Positions 8,996 through 16,546 of a DNA stretch of 64,000 bases are shown one piece after another (within the stretch, counting starts at the first letter, position 1; every line of letters starts with the position of its first letter). This DNA comes from Cnuibacter physcomitrellae. Its GTDB lineage: Bacteria > Actinomycetota > Actinomycetes > Actinomycetales > Microbacteriaceae. The position numbers and the translations under genes were made by a program. Where the stretch lies: assembly GCF_014640535.1 (NCBI RefSeq), contig NZ_BMHD01000002.1:364843-428842 (forward strand), given 5' to 3'. The notes under the pieces are model-generated. The model did not search any database. It had not been told where the DNA came from and saw only the letters and a program-made list of their open reading frames with translations.

Positions 8996-9009
8996 TCCTA
9001 GGGCGATGG
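8996..9009 (-). repeat. 14-bp leader repeat, copy 1 (with 10356-10369)
   Basis: The same 14 bases (CCATCGCCCTAGGA on the coding strand) occur just before the Shine-Dalgarno region of the permease gene here and of the binding-protein gene at 10356-10369. The homology continues loosely into the Shine-Dalgarno region of each. It may be a remnant of duplication or a shared post-transcriptional element. Confidence 0.5.
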
Positions 9010-9018
9010 CATCTGGGC

Positions 9019-9052
9019 CGGTGGGGGCGGTGCTGCAACACCGCCCCCACCG
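9019..9052 (-). promoter_or_regulatory. Intercistronic hairpin between binding-protein and permease genes
   Basis: A perfect 14-bp inverted repeat (9019-9032 with 9039-9052) encloses a 6-nt loop, with no T-run after it. Placed right after the binding-protein stop, it probably stabilises the upstream message or attenuates read-through, so that the binding protein is made in excess over the permeases. Confidence 0.7.
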
Positions 9053-9068
9053 CGTGTGCTCTCCGGCG

Positions 9069-10343
9069 TCAGCCGTTCAGGATCGAGTCGATCTTCTCGT
9101 CGAGCGCCTTGGCGAGGGTGGGCACGTCGCCGCCCTGAGCGATCTGCACGAAGAAGTCCTGCAGCGCCCCCGAGGCCTCGACATCGGCCCACTTGGGCGA
9201 CGCCGGGGTGAGCTTCGCGTTCGCCGCCGCGGCGGTGATCGCCTGCGCGACCTCGTCGGTCCCGATGGTGTCGGCGAGCGAGATCTTGGCGGGGACGAGT
9301 CCGTTCTCACCGAGGATGGTCTGGTACTCGTCGCTCAGCATGATCTCGAGTGCGGACTTCGCCAGGTCCGGATGGGCCGATTTCGCGGCCACGGCCACGT
9401 TCGACCCGCCGGCGAACACCTGCGCGGCGCCGCCGTCCTTCCCGGGAAGCGCGAAGACGCCGAGGTTCGACTCCTGGTCGGCGCAGCCGGGGGTCTTCGA
9501 GTCGGCCGGCGCGAGGATCGACCCCTTGATCCAGCTCGGAGCCGAGAGCATCGCGATCGAGCCCTCGCAGTACGGGATCTGGGCGTCCGCCTCGTTGCCG
9601 TCCTTCGGAGCGACCGAGGCGGTGATCATGACCTGCTGCACCTGCTCGAGGCCCTTGATCGACTCGGGGCTGGAGAAGCTGGACTTCCAGGTGTCGCCGT
9701 CCTGGACCGCGATCTCGCCGCCGTTCTCCCAGATGTAGGGAAGCGCGTTGTACCAGTCCTGACCGGGGAAGTAGATCCCCGAGACGCCGGGGTTGGCCGC
9801 CGCGAGCGTCGCTCCGTCGGCGACGTACTCGTCGAGGGTGGTCGGCGGCTGCAGGCCGGCGTTCGCGAGGAGGTCCTTCTTGTAGAAGACCACGCGCGAC
9901 CCCGAGTAGTAGGGAGCGGCGTAGAAGGTGCCGTCGTAGGTCCCCGCCTCGACGAAGCCGGGGAGCAGGTCGTCCCCGCCCAGGGCGTCGTACTCGTCGT
10001 CGAGCGGCAGGAACGCGCCGGCCGACGTGAAGGCGGCGGCCTGGGTGTTGCCCACCTCGACCACGTCCGGGCTGTCCGACCCGGACAGGCTCGTCGTGAG
10101 CTTGTCGACGAGGCCCGTCCAGGACTGCTCCTCGATGGTGAGGGTCGAGCCCGGGTGCTCCGACTCGAACGTGGTCTTCAGGTAGTCGCGCGCTTCGTCC
10201 GGGGTGTCGGTGCCGACGAGCCAGACGCGGATGTTCGCGCCCTCCGCGTCGGACGATCCCGATCCCGAGCTGCTTGCGCAGCCCGCGAGCGCCAGCGCCG
10301 CCGAGACGCCGATGGCGGCGACGGCGAGTGCCTTCTTCCTCAT
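9069..10343 (-). CDS. Extracellular solute-binding lipoprotein (family 1, sugar ABC importer)
   Basis: 424 residues with a signal peptide and lipobox LAGC close to the N-terminus, then a Ser/Gly linker and a family-1 binding protein fold (NIRVWLVGTDTPDEARDY, later GGSNVAVAAKSAHPDLAKS, LEIMLSDEYQ). It should capture an oligosaccharide outside the membrane and deliver it to the permeases encoded next. ATG 10343 has AAAGG about 8 nt upstream; a GTG three codons earlier is the alternative. It is the second gene of the operon after the ROK repressor. Confidence 0.93.
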   Translation of the reverse strand: MRKKALAVAAIGVSAALALAGCASSSGSGSSDAEGANIRVWLVGTDTPDEARDYLKTTFESEHPGSTLTIEEQSWTGLVDKLTTSLSGSDSPDVVEVGNTQAAAFTSAGAFLPLDDEYDALGGDDLLPGFVEAGTYDGTFYAAPYYSGSRVVFYKKDLLANAGLQPPTTLDEYVADGATLAAANPGVSGIYFPGQDWYNALPYIWENGGEIAVQDGDTWKSSFSSPESIKGLEQVQQVMITASVAPKDGNEADAQIPYCEGSIAMLSAPSWIKGSILAPADSKTPGCADQESNLGVFALPGKDGGAAQVFAGGSNVAVAAKSAHPDLAKSALEIMLSDEYQTILGENGLVPAKISLADTIGTDEVAQAITAAAANAKLTPASPKWADVEASGALQDFFVQIAQGGDVPTLAKALDEKIDSILNG

Positions 10344-10355
10344 GGTGTTCACCTT

Positions 10356-10369
10356 TCCTAGGGCGATGG
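10356..10369 (-). repeat. 14-bp leader repeat, copy 2
   Basis: Exact second copy of the element at 8996-9009, sitting 12 nt upstream of the binding-protein ATG and immediately before its Shine-Dalgarno sequence. Confidence 0.5.
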
Positions 10370-10422
10370 ATGTGTCGTGATGCGTGCCAGCTGGGATCTG
10401 GCGCTCGGTGCGAGGGTCGCCG

Positions 10423-11616
10423 TCAGGAGACCCCGAGTTGCCCGGAGAGCACCATGACCGCGGCCCCGCGCAGGACGATGTCCTGACCCAGGGTCGACAT
10501 CCGCAGCGACAGATCGCCGTGGAACTCCGACATGGTGCGACTCCGGATGGTCTCGAGCGCGGCCGCGGCGAGCGGCCCGTCGAGAAGTCCGGTGGGACCG
10601 GCGAGGATGACCTCGCCGAGGTCGAGGGCGCCGACGACGGGGGCCAGCGCGATGCCGAGCCGCTCCCCCGCCTGCTCGAGGATGCGGTCGCGGGCCTCCG
10701 CGGGAGCGCCGGTCAGCGCCCGCTCGAGACGCGGGATGCTGAGCCACGTCTCGAGGCAGCCCCGCTTGCCGCAGGCGCACACGTCGCCTCCGTCGGTGCC
10801 GACGACGACGTGGCCGATCTCCCCCGCGGCGAACCGGCTGCCGTACATCGGGCGGCCGTCGAGGAGCAGGCCCGCGCCCACGCCGTGGCCGATCTTGATC
10901 AGCATGGCGTCGGCCGAGGCGCCGCCGAACCCGTGCTCGGCGAGGATGGCCGCGTTCGCGTCGTTGGCGACGACGACGGGCACGCCGAAGCGGTCGTGGA
11001 GGGTCTCCTGCAGGGGCACCCCGGTCCAGCCGAGGTTGGGGGCGGACAGGACGACTCCCCCGAGGTCGACGACACCCGGCGATCCGACGCCGAGGCCCAG
11101 GATCGGCGTCGGTCCGGCGTGCTCGACGAGACGGGCGACGAGGGTGAGGACCCGCTCGATCGCCGCGTCTCCCGTGCTGCCTTCCAGCGCGACCTCCTCC
11201 CGGGCCAGGAGGCGGCCGTCGAGGTCGAGCACCGCCCCCGAGAAGCCCGAGTGCTCGGAGAGGTCGAGCCCGAGGATGACGAAGGCGTCGCGTCGGAGGT
11301 CGAGCAGAGTCGCCGGCTTGCCGGGACGCGACTCCTCGCGCTGGCCGAGCTCCTCGAGCAGCCCGTCCGCGATGAGCTCCGCGACGAGGTCGGAGACGGT
11401 CACCCGGGTCAGTCCGGTCGTCCGGGCGATGTCGGCGCGGCTGCACGGACCCGACCGGTACAGCGTCTGCAGCACCAGCGACCGGTTGTGGCCCCGCGCA
11501 TGCTCCGGGAGCAGCTTGGCCTTCGGCCTCAGGGCCCTGGTGGGTGCGAAGCTCCTGGCCGACGTCGACGCGACGTCCATGCGGGAAGGGCTTCGCTGCA
11601 CTTCCGATGCAGACAT
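10423..11616 (-). CDS. ROK-family transcriptional repressor (NagC/Mlc-like)
   Basis: 397 residues: an N-terminal winged helix-turn-helix (about 45-105; SRADIARTTGLTRVTVSDLV) followed by a ROK sugar-binding domain with VVVANDANAAILAEH, GEIGHVVV and the zinc motif CACGKRGCLE. Such proteins repress sugar genes until a sugar or sugar phosphate binds. It is the first gene of the leftward amino-sugar operon, and an inverted repeat lies in its own promoter, so autoregulation of the entire operon is likely. The ligand is inferred to be an amino sugar. ATG 11616 lacks a Shine-Dalgarno sequence and fits leaderless initiation; an internal ATG at 11580 is the alternative. Confidence 0.9.
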   Translation of the reverse strand: MSASEVQRSPSRMDVASTSARSFAPTRALRPKAKLLPEHARGHNRSLVLQTLYRSGPCSRADIARTTGLTRVTVSDLVAELIADGLLEELGQREESRPGKPATLLDLRRDAFVILGLDLSEHSGFSGAVLDLDGRLLAREEVALEGSTGDAAIERVLTLVARLVEHAGPTPILGLGVGSPGVVDLGGVVLSAPNLGWTGVPLQETLHDRFGVPVVVANDANAAILAEHGFGGASADAMLIKIGHGVGAGLLLDGRPMYGSRFAAGEIGHVVVGTDGGDVCACGKRGCLETWLSIPRLERALTGAPAEARDRILEQAGERLGIALAPVVGALDLGEVILAGPTGLLDGPLAAAALETIRSRTMSEFHGDLSLRMSTLGQDIVLRGAAVMVLSGQLGVS

Positions 11617-11618
11617 GT

Positions 11619-11641
11619 TTGTTAGTGAAGCTTACGAACAA
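11619..11641 (-). promoter_or_regulatory. Inverted-repeat operator candidate for the ROK repressor
   Basis: A 23-bp imperfect palindrome with matching arms TTGTTnGTnA / TnACnAACAA. It overlaps the -10 and spacer of the predicted promoter and ends 3 bp before the repressor's ATG. Position and symmetry fit an autoregulatory ROK site. Confidence 0.6.
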
Positions 11642-11652
11642 TCGTCCGTCAA
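11624..11652 (-). promoter_or_regulatory. Predicted promoter of the amino-sugar operon
   Basis: -35 TTGACG (11647-11652) and -10 TTCACT (11624-11629) are 17 bp apart. The -10 ends 7 nt before the ATG, suggesting a leaderless transcript under direct control of the overlapping operator. Confidence 0.5.
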
Positions 11653-11745
11653 GACTTCGGGCCGATTTGGTTCGCACCCTTTACAAACCCGTAACAATGA
11701 TCTGCGGCCTCGTCCCGGCCGCCGCCAGCCACGACCTCGAGCACC

Positions 11746-11751
11746 TAGAGT
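11746..11751 (+). promoter_or_regulatory. Probable leaderless -10 (TAGAGT) for DUF2568-nagA
   Basis: TAGAGT stands 6 nt before the GTG at 11758 and no Shine-Dalgarno sequence fits between. It would drive the two-gene DUF2568-nagA unit, divergent from the repressor operon. Confidence 0.5.
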
Positions 11752-11757
11752 TGTAGG

Positions 11758-12114
11758 GTGTCCACGCAGTCTCCTGCCCACCCGAGGGTCCGCGCCAATG
11801 ATGTGGTGCGGTTGCTCGTCGAGCTCTTCGCCCTCTTCTCGTTCGGCTTCTGGGGCTTCGTGGCCTGGCCCCTGCCGTGGAACATCGTGTTCGGCATCGC
11901 CACCCCGCTCTTCGCCCTCCTCGTATGGGCGCTCTTCCGTTCACCGAAGGCGGTCGTGAGGCTCGACGCCTTCGGCAAGGGCCTGGTCGAGATCGCGATC
12001 ATGGGCGCAGCCGCGCTGGTGTGGCTGACGATGGGCCAGTGGATCATCGCCCTCGTGTTCGGCGTCGTGGCGACGGTCAGCGGAGTGATCCAGGGGCGCC
12101 GGGAGCTCGAGTGA
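11758..12114 (+). CDS. DUF2568 (YrdB-like) small membrane protein
   Basis: 118 residues with four hydrophobic segments (LLVELFALFSFGFWGF, NIVFGIATPLFALLVWALF, IAIMGAAALVWLTMG, WIIALVFGVVATVSG). The family is widespread and has no known function. It starts at a leaderless-looking GTG and its stop overlaps the nagA start (GTGA), so the two are translated together; whether it plays any part in amino-sugar metabolism is unknown. Confidence 0.85.
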   Translation: MSTQSPAHPRVRANDVVRLLVELFALFSFGFWGFVAWPLPWNIVFGIATPLFALLVWALFRSPKAVVRLDAFGKGLVEIAIMGAAALVWLTMGQWIIALVFGVVATVSGVIQGRRELE

Positions 12115-13292
12115 GCCTCCTCGTCCACGGCGCACGCAAGCTCGATGCCGACGGCGTCGTGGACGGGTTCTGGCTGCTCGGCGGGCCCGAGGGCATCCTC
12201 GAGGTCGGGACCGGTGAGGGCTGGCGAGCGCGGTCCGCCGAGGTCGACACCGTCGCCGACGCGCAGGGCGCCTGGCTGACACCGGGCTTCCTCGACCTCC
12301 ACTGCCACGGCGCAGGCGGCTCGTCGTTCGACGACGGCGCGGACGCGATCCGGTCCGGCCTCGCCGTACATCGGGCGCACGGCACCACGCGATCGGTCGT
12401 CTCTCTGGTGAGCGCGCCCCTGCCGACCCTCGCCGACTCGCTCTCGACCGTGGCGGACCTGTGCGGCGCCGATCCGCTCGTGATCGGGGCGCATCTCGAG
12501 GGTCCGTTCCTCTCGCCCGATCGGCGGGGAGCGCACGATCCGGCGGCTCTGCGATCCCCGACGCCGCTCGCCGTCGCCGAGTTGCTGGAGGCCGCCGACG
12601 GCCACCTCACCCAGATCACGATCGCACCCGAGCTGCCCGGCGCTCCGACCGCCATCGAGGCGTTCGCCGCGGAGGGTGTGATCGTCGCCGTGGGGCACAC
12701 CGATGCCGATCTGCGCGCGACCCGAGACGCCTTCGATCGCGGTGCCAGGCTGGTGACCCACGCCTTCAACGCGATGCCCGGGATCCACCACCGCTCCCCC
12801 GGCCCGCTGCCCGCCGCCTTCGACGACGAGCGGGTCGTGCTCGAGCTCATCGTCGACGGGCTGCACGTCGATCCCGCGGTGGTGCAGCTCGCCTTCCGCG
12901 CGGCGCCCGGCCGGGTCGCGATGGTGACGGATGCGATGGCGGCGGCAGGCGCCTCCGACGGCCACTACCACCTGGGCTCGCGAGACGTCGACGTCCGCGA
13001 GGGCCGCGCCGTGCTCGAGGGCACCGACACCCTCGCGGGATCGACGCTCACGCAGGACGCCGCGCTGCGCATCGCGGTCACCGAGTGCGGCATCGAGCCC
13101 GTCGAGGCGATCCGCGCCCTCACCCGGACTCCGGCGACGGTGCTCCGCCGTCACGACCTCGGCCTCCTCCGGCCCGGATGCGCGGCCGACGTCGTGCTCC
13201 TCAGCCCCGGATTCGAGGTGCGCGGGGTGGCGGCGGACGGCGTCTGGCTCACTCCTCCCACCCAGGGAATTTCTGGCACTCTCCAACGTTGA
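12111..13292 (+). CDS. nagA: N-acetylglucosamine-6-phosphate deacetylase
   Basis: Deacetylates GlcNAc-6-phosphate to glucosamine-6-phosphate, feeding NagB. 393 residues with the amidohydrolase metal ligands in PGFLDLHCHGAGG, HLEGPFLSPDRRGAH, the metal His in VAVGHTDAD and THAFNAMPGIHHR, and the catalytic Asp in VTDAMAAAG. GTG 12111 overlaps the upstream stop by 4 bp. It lies divergently from the rest of the nag genes but completes their pathway; its promoter is the one upstream of the DUF2568 gene, close to the ROK operator. Confidence 0.96.
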   Translation: MSLLVHGARKLDADGVVDGFWLLGGPEGILEVGTGEGWRARSAEVDTVADAQGAWLTPGFLDLHCHGAGGSSFDDGADAIRSGLAVHRAHGTTRSVVSLVSAPLPTLADSLSTVADLCGADPLVIGAHLEGPFLSPDRRGAHDPAALRSPTPLAVAELLEAADGHLTQITIAPELPGAPTAIEAFAAEGVIVAVGHTDADLRATRDAFDRGARLVTHAFNAMPGIHHRSPGPLPAAFDDERVVLELIVDGLHVDPAVVQLAFRAAPGRVAMVTDAMAAAGASDGHYHLGSRDVDVREGRAVLEGTDTLAGSTLTQDAALRIAVTECGIEPVEAIRALTRTPATVLRRHDLGLLRPGCAADVVLLSPGFEVRGVAADGVWLTPPTQGISGTLQR

Positions 13293-13296
13293 CTGC

Positions 13297-13302
13297 TAAC
13301 AT
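13297..13302 (+). promoter_or_regulatory. Candidate -10 (TAACAT) of hsp20
   Basis: TAACAT lies 9 bp before the HAIR palindrome, so the start site would fall at about 13309-13312, overlapping the operator. No convincing -35 was seen. Confidence 0.35.
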
Positions 13303-13310
13303 CTGAAGCA

Positions 13311-13329
13311 TTGAGTCAAGGTGACTCAA
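13311..13329 (+). promoter_or_regulatory. HAIR element (HspR operator) upstream of hsp20
   Basis: TTGAGT-N7-ACTCAA matches the core of the HspR-associated inverted repeat (CTTGAGT-N7-ACTCAAG) with exact N7 spacing. It lies 23 bp before the hsp20 ATG, implying repression by HspR that is relieved on heat shock. Confidence 0.85.
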
Positions 13330-13352
13330 CTATCAGAAGGGAGTCAGTGATC

Positions 13353-13799
13353 ATGGCCATGAACTTCGACCCGTTCCGCGAGCTCGACCGCGTCGCATCC
13401 GGCCTCTTCGAGAGCCGGCAGGGACCGCGCGTCATGCCGATGGACCTCTACCGCCAGGGTGAGACCTACGTCCTCACCGCCGACCTCCCGGGCATCGACC
13501 CGGGCTCGATCGACGTCGACGTCGACGGGCAGCTGCTGACCATCCGGGCCGAGCGCACCCTCCGGGGCGCCGAGGGTGTGAAGTGGATCACCCGCGAGCG
13601 CAGCGGCGGCTCGTTCCTCCGCCAGCTCAGCCTGGGCGACGGCCTCGACGTCGAGCGCATCAGCGCGTCGTACGAGAACGGCGTCCTCTCGGTCGTGATC
13701 CCGGTGTCCGAGCGCGCGAAGCCGCGCAAGATCGCCGTGGAGCACGTCACCACCGACGGCGCCTCCGAGGGCCAGCAGCTCTCCGCATCCGCGAGCTGA
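13353..13799 (+). CDS. Small heat-shock protein, Hsp20/alpha-crystallin family
   Basis: 148 residues with the alpha-crystallin domain over about 30-125: MPMDLYRQGETYVLTADLPGI, the conserved DGQLLTIRAER strand, and ASYENGVLSVVIPV (A-x-x-x-n-GVL motif). It acts as an ATP-independent holdase in the cytosol. ATG 13353 is preceded by GGGAG about 9-10 nt upstream. The HAIR operator shows heat-shock control by HspR. A very long hairpin follows its stop codon. Confidence 0.95.
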   Translation: MAMNFDPFRELDRVASGLFESRQGPRVMPMDLYRQGETYVLTADLPGIDPGSIDVDVDGQLLTIRAERTLRGAEGVKWITRERSGGSFLRQLSLGDGLDVERISASYENGVLSVVIPVSERAKPRKIAVEHVTTDGASEGQQLSASAS

Positions 13800-13840
13800 T
13801 CGCAGCGGGCGGGCGCTCTGCGCGCCTGCCCGACGATCGC

Positions 13841-13897
13841 CGAACAGCGAGAAGGCGCCCCTCCGAACGGATCGGAGGGGCGCCTTCTCGCTGTTCG
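13841..13897. terminator. Perfect 25-bp hairpin between convergent hsp20 and icd
   Basis: 13841-13865 is the exact reverse complement of 13873-13897 with a 7-nt loop. It sits between two convergent genes and probably terminates both, despite lacking T-runs, which is usual in high-GC actinobacteria. Confidence 0.85.
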
Positions 13898-13913
13898 AGA
13901 CGACCGCTGAGGG

Positions 13914-15131
13914 TCAGCCCTCGATGCGGGTCTTGAGGTTCTCGGCCAGCGTCGCGAGGAACTCCTCGGTGGTCTGGTACTCCTGCTCGGGGCCAACGAG
14001 GAGGGCGAGGTCCTTCGTCATCTTCCCGCTCTCGACCGTCTTGATGACGACGTCCTCGAGGGTCGACGCGAAGTCGATGAGCTCCTGGTTTCCGTCGAGC
14101 TTGCCACGGTGCTGCAGACCGCGGGTCCAGGCGAAGATCGAGGCGATCGGGTTGGTCGACGTGGGCTTGCCCGCCTGGTGCTGACGGTAGTGGCGGGTGA
14201 CGGTGCCGTGAGCAGCCTCGGCCTCGACGATGGAGCCGTCGGGGGTGGTGAGCACGGAGGTCATGAGACCGAGCGAGCCGAACCCCTGCGCCACGGTGTC
14301 GCTCTGGACGTCGCCGTCGTAGTTCTTGCACGCCCAGACGTAGCCGCCCTCCCACTTGAGCGAGGACGCGACCATGTCGTCGATGAGCCGGTGCTCGTAG
14401 GTCAGGCCGCGGGCCTCGAACTCGGCGCGGAACTCGTCCTCGAAGACCTCGGCGAAGAGGTCCTTGAACCGGCCGTCGTAGGCCTTGAGGATGGTGTTCT
14501 TCGTCGACAGGTAGACCGGGTAGTTGCGGGCGAGGCCGTAGTTGAGCGACGCGCGGGCGAAGTCGCGGATCGACTCGTCGAGGTTGTACATGCCCATCGC
14601 GACACCGCTGCCGGGCGACTCGAACACCTCGAACGACTGGGGCTCGGAGCCGTCCTTCGGCGTGAACGTCAGGGTCAGCGTGCCCTCGCCCTCGAAGCGG
14701 AAGTCGGTGGCGCGGTACTGGTCGCCGAACGCGTGACGACCGACGATGATCGGCTTGTTCCAGCCCGGCACCAGACGCGGGATGTTGGAGATGATGATCG
14801 GCTCGCGGAAGATGACGCCGCCCAGGATGTTGCGGATGGTGCCGTTCGGCGAGCGCCACATCTTCTTGAGACCGAACTCCTCGACGCGCGCCTCGTCGGG
14901 CGTGATCGTCGCGCACTTGACGCCGACGCCGTGCTTCTTGATCGCGTTCGCGGCGTCGATGGTGATCTGGTCGTCGGTCTCGTCGCGCTTCTCGATGCCG
15001 AGGTCGTAGTACTCGAGGTTCACGTCGAGGTACGGGTGGATCAGAGTGTCCTTGATGGACTGCCAGATGATTCGCGTCATCTCGTCGCCGTCGAGCTCGA
15101 CGACGGTGCCCTCAACCTTGATCTTCGACAA
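13914..15131 (-). CDS. icd: NADP-dependent isocitrate dehydrogenase
   Basis: Oxidatively decarboxylates isocitrate to 2-oxoglutarate in the TCA cycle. The 405-residue length and sequence ([66 protein letters not shown]) belong to the homodimeric eukaryote-like class rather than the E. coli class or the monomeric enzyme. I chose TTG 15131 because AGGAG lies 5 nt upstream and the conserved N-terminus begins there. A candidate -10 TACACT is at 15170-15175. Confidence 0.95.
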   Translation of the reverse strand: MSKIKVEGTVVELDGDEMTRIIWQSIKDTLIHPYLDVNLEYYDLGIEKRDETDDQITIDAANAIKKHGVGVKCATITPDEARVEEFGLKKMWRSPNGTIRNILGGVIFREPIIISNIPRLVPGWNKPIIVGRHAFGDQYRATDFRFEGEGTLTLTFTPKDGSEPQSFEVFESPGSGVAMGMYNLDESIRDFARASLNYGLARNYPVYLSTKNTILKAYDGRFKDLFAEVFEDEFRAEFEARGLTYEHRLIDDMVASSLKWEGGYVWACKNYDGDVQSDTVAQGFGSLGLMTSVLTTPDGSIVEAEAAHGTVTRHYRQHQAGKPTSTNPIASIFAWTRGLQHRGKLDGNQELIDFASTLEDVVIKTVESGKMTKDLALLVGPEQEYQTTEEFLATLAENLKTRIEG

Positions 15132-15191
15132 TTCAGCTCCTCTAGCACGCGCGGAAAACAGCGTTCTCCAGTGTACTCGCCCTGGCAGATG

Positions 15192-15205
15192 TCTCGACGT
15201 CGAGA
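15192..15205. repeat. 14-bp perfect palindrome between icd and the GNAT gene
   Basis: TCTCGACGTCGAGA is self-complementary and lies in the divergent promoter region, about 30 bp from each predicted -10. It could be an operator shared by both genes; no regulator can be named. Confidence 0.4.
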
Positions 15206-15236
15206 GACCTCCTCGCCAGCGGGCACCCCCTGGCAC

Positions 15237-15242
15237 TAGCCT
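15237..15242 (+). promoter_or_regulatory. Probable leaderless -10 (TAGCCT) for the GNAT gene
   Basis: TAGCCT stands 6 nt before the ATG at 15249; no Shine-Dalgarno sequence is present. Confidence 0.5.
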
Positions 15243-15248
15243 GTCCTC

Positions 15249-15701
15249 ATGAGTGAACTCGTGCTCGAGGAGCTGTCAGCCACGAACATCGTCGCCGCGA
15301 ACACGCTCACCCTGAAGCCCGGCCAGGAGCAGTTCGTCGCTCCCGTCTCGCACTCGATCGCCGAGGCCTACGTCAACCCGAACAGCGCCTGGCCCCGTGT
15401 GGTGCGCGACGGGGAGGATGTCGTGGGCTTCATCATGGCCAACTTCGACGCTGAGAGCCCTCAGGAGGAGTTCCGCTGCTGCATCTGGCGGCTGAACATC
15501 GCGGCCTCGGCCCAGGGGCACGGTGTCGGCCGCTTCGCCGTCGAGTCCGTCGCCGACGAGGCCCGGCGCCGCGGCTTCGAGCGCCTCACCGTCATCTTCG
15601 AGCCCGGCGAGTCCGGGCCCGAGCGGTTCTTCTACCACGTGGGCTTCACGTCCGTCGGCGAGACCGAGTACGGCGAGACGATCGCCGCGCTGGCCCTCTG
15701 A
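15249..15701 (+). CDS. GNAT-family N-acetyltransferase
   Basis: 150 residues with the acetyl-CoA loop of GNAT enzymes ([16 protein letters not shown]) and the N-terminal pattern [27 protein letters not shown], which resembles the PaiA/BltD polyamine acetyltransferase group. The acceptor is not certain; a polyamine or another primary amine is plausible. It is followed within 50 bp by an alkyltransferase-like gene on the same strand. Confidence 0.85.
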   Translation: MSELVLEELSATNIVAANTLTLKPGQEQFVAPVSHSIAEAYVNPNSAWPRVVRDGEDVVGFIMANFDAESPQEEFRCCIWRLNIAASAQGHGVGRFAVESVADEARRRGFERLTVIFEPGESGPERFFYHVGFTSVGETEYGETIAALAL

Positions 15702-15751
15702 ACGAGTCGGCGGGCGACGCCCTCTCCGACCCCGACTCCTTCGTCGGGGCG

Positions 15752-16060
15752 GTGCTCGAGGTCGTCGACTCCATCCCGCCGGGTCGTGTGCTCGCCTACG
15801 GCGACGTCGCCGCACTGCTCGGCAGCCGCGCCGCGCGTGCCGTCGGATCGATCATGCGGATGTACGGCGAGGGCCACCCGTGGTGGCGCGTCGTGCGGTC
15901 CGGCGGCCTGCCGCCGACCGGGCACGAGAGCAGCGCCCGCGAGCACTACGAGCGCGAGGGCACACCGCTCCGAGCGCTCTCGCGGGAACCGTGGTACTCG
16001 ATCGACTACGCTTCTGCCAGGTGGCAGCCGGTGCACCCCGAGTCGTCGCCTGGATCATGA
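15752..16060 (+). CDS. Alkyltransferase-like DNA repair protein (MGMT fold without the acceptor Cys)
   Basis: 102 residues of the O6-alkylguanine-DNA alkyltransferase DNA-binding fold: IPPGRVLAYGDVAALLG, the Arg finger (ARAVGSIMR), and PWWRVVRSGG where true alkyltransferases have PCHR. The acceptor Cys is replaced by Trp, the hallmark of ATL proteins, which bind alkylated guanine and hand it to nucleotide excision repair. GTG 15752 is the first canonical start; homologous sequence extends to about 15698, where a rare CTG overlapping the upstream stop could initiate. It is co-oriented with the GNAT and lipoprotein genes, and its stop overlaps the lipoprotein's ATG. Confidence 0.85.
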   Translation: MLEVVDSIPPGRVLAYGDVAALLGSRAARAVGSIMRMYGEGHPWWRVVRSGGLPPTGHESSAREHYEREGTPLRALSREPWYSIDYASARWQPVHPESSPGS

Positions 16061-16512
16061 GAGGACCTACGCAGCGCATGCAGTCGAAGAGGTCGCGCGT
16101 CGCCGCGGCAGCGTTCATCGCGGCCGGAGTCGCCGTCGTCGTCAACGGATGCACGCTCCTCGAGGCCGTCGATCCTCCCATCAAGTCCGCCATCTACGGC
16201 ACGGCGGCGGAGGGCAAGGCCTCCGGCGCCTCCATCGCGGTGCCGGGCTGGGTCCCGGATGACGCGACGATGGTGCGGATGAAGGCGAACGACGACACCG
16301 GCGCCGAGCTCATGCAGTTCTCGACGACGTCGCCGAACCCCATCGGCGCGCCGTGCTCGGTGCCTGCGTCGCAGAAGCCGCCGTCGCTCGACGACACCTG
16401 GTGGGTCGAGACCCTCCCCGCCGACGAGTACGTCGTGTGCCAGGACGACTGGTACCTCTTCACCCCGAACAGCGGGGCCACCTACTACGCCTGGGTGCCG
16501 GCCCGCTCCTGA
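16057..16512 (+). CDS. Small secreted lipoprotein, unknown function
   Basis: 151 residues with a basic N-terminus, a hydrophobic segment and a Cys at about residue 32 in VVVNGC, a usable but imperfect lipobox. The mature part (about 118 residues) has three further Cys and Trp-rich segments (WVPDDATMVRMK, TWWVETLPADEYVVCQDDWYLF, YYAWVP) that I cannot assign. Its ATG overlaps the upstream stop (ATGA); an internal ATG at 16078 is the alternative. It recalls the small uncharacterised lipoproteins common in Microbacteriaceae. Confidence 0.75.
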   Translation: MRGPTQRMQSKRSRVAAAAFIAAGVAVVVNGCTLLEAVDPPIKSAIYGTAAEGKASGASIAVPGWVPDDATMVRMKANDDTGAELMQFSTTSPNPIGAPCSVPASQKPPSLDDTWWVETLPADEYVVCQDDWYLFTPNSGATYYAWVPARS

Positions 16513-16513
16513 G

Positions 16514-16541
16514 CCCTCCGACGTCCGCCCTCCGACGTCCG
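16514..16541. repeat. Two tandem 14-bp copies after the lipoprotein gene
   Basis: The unit CCCTCCGACGTCCG is repeated twice without a gap, directly after the lipoprotein stop codon and before the terminator hairpin. Probably replication slippage. Confidence 0.5.
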
Positions 16542-16546
16542 CCCGG

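Noticed and set aside
9019-9052. Full transcription terminator between binding protein and permease
   Set aside because: The genes form one functional unit, there is no T-run, and such hairpins normally act as stabilisers or partial attenuators in this position.
3884-13292. DasR (dre) sites in the amino-sugar locus
   Set aside because: I found no match to the 16-bp dre palindrome; the local ROK palindrome is the better candidate operator.
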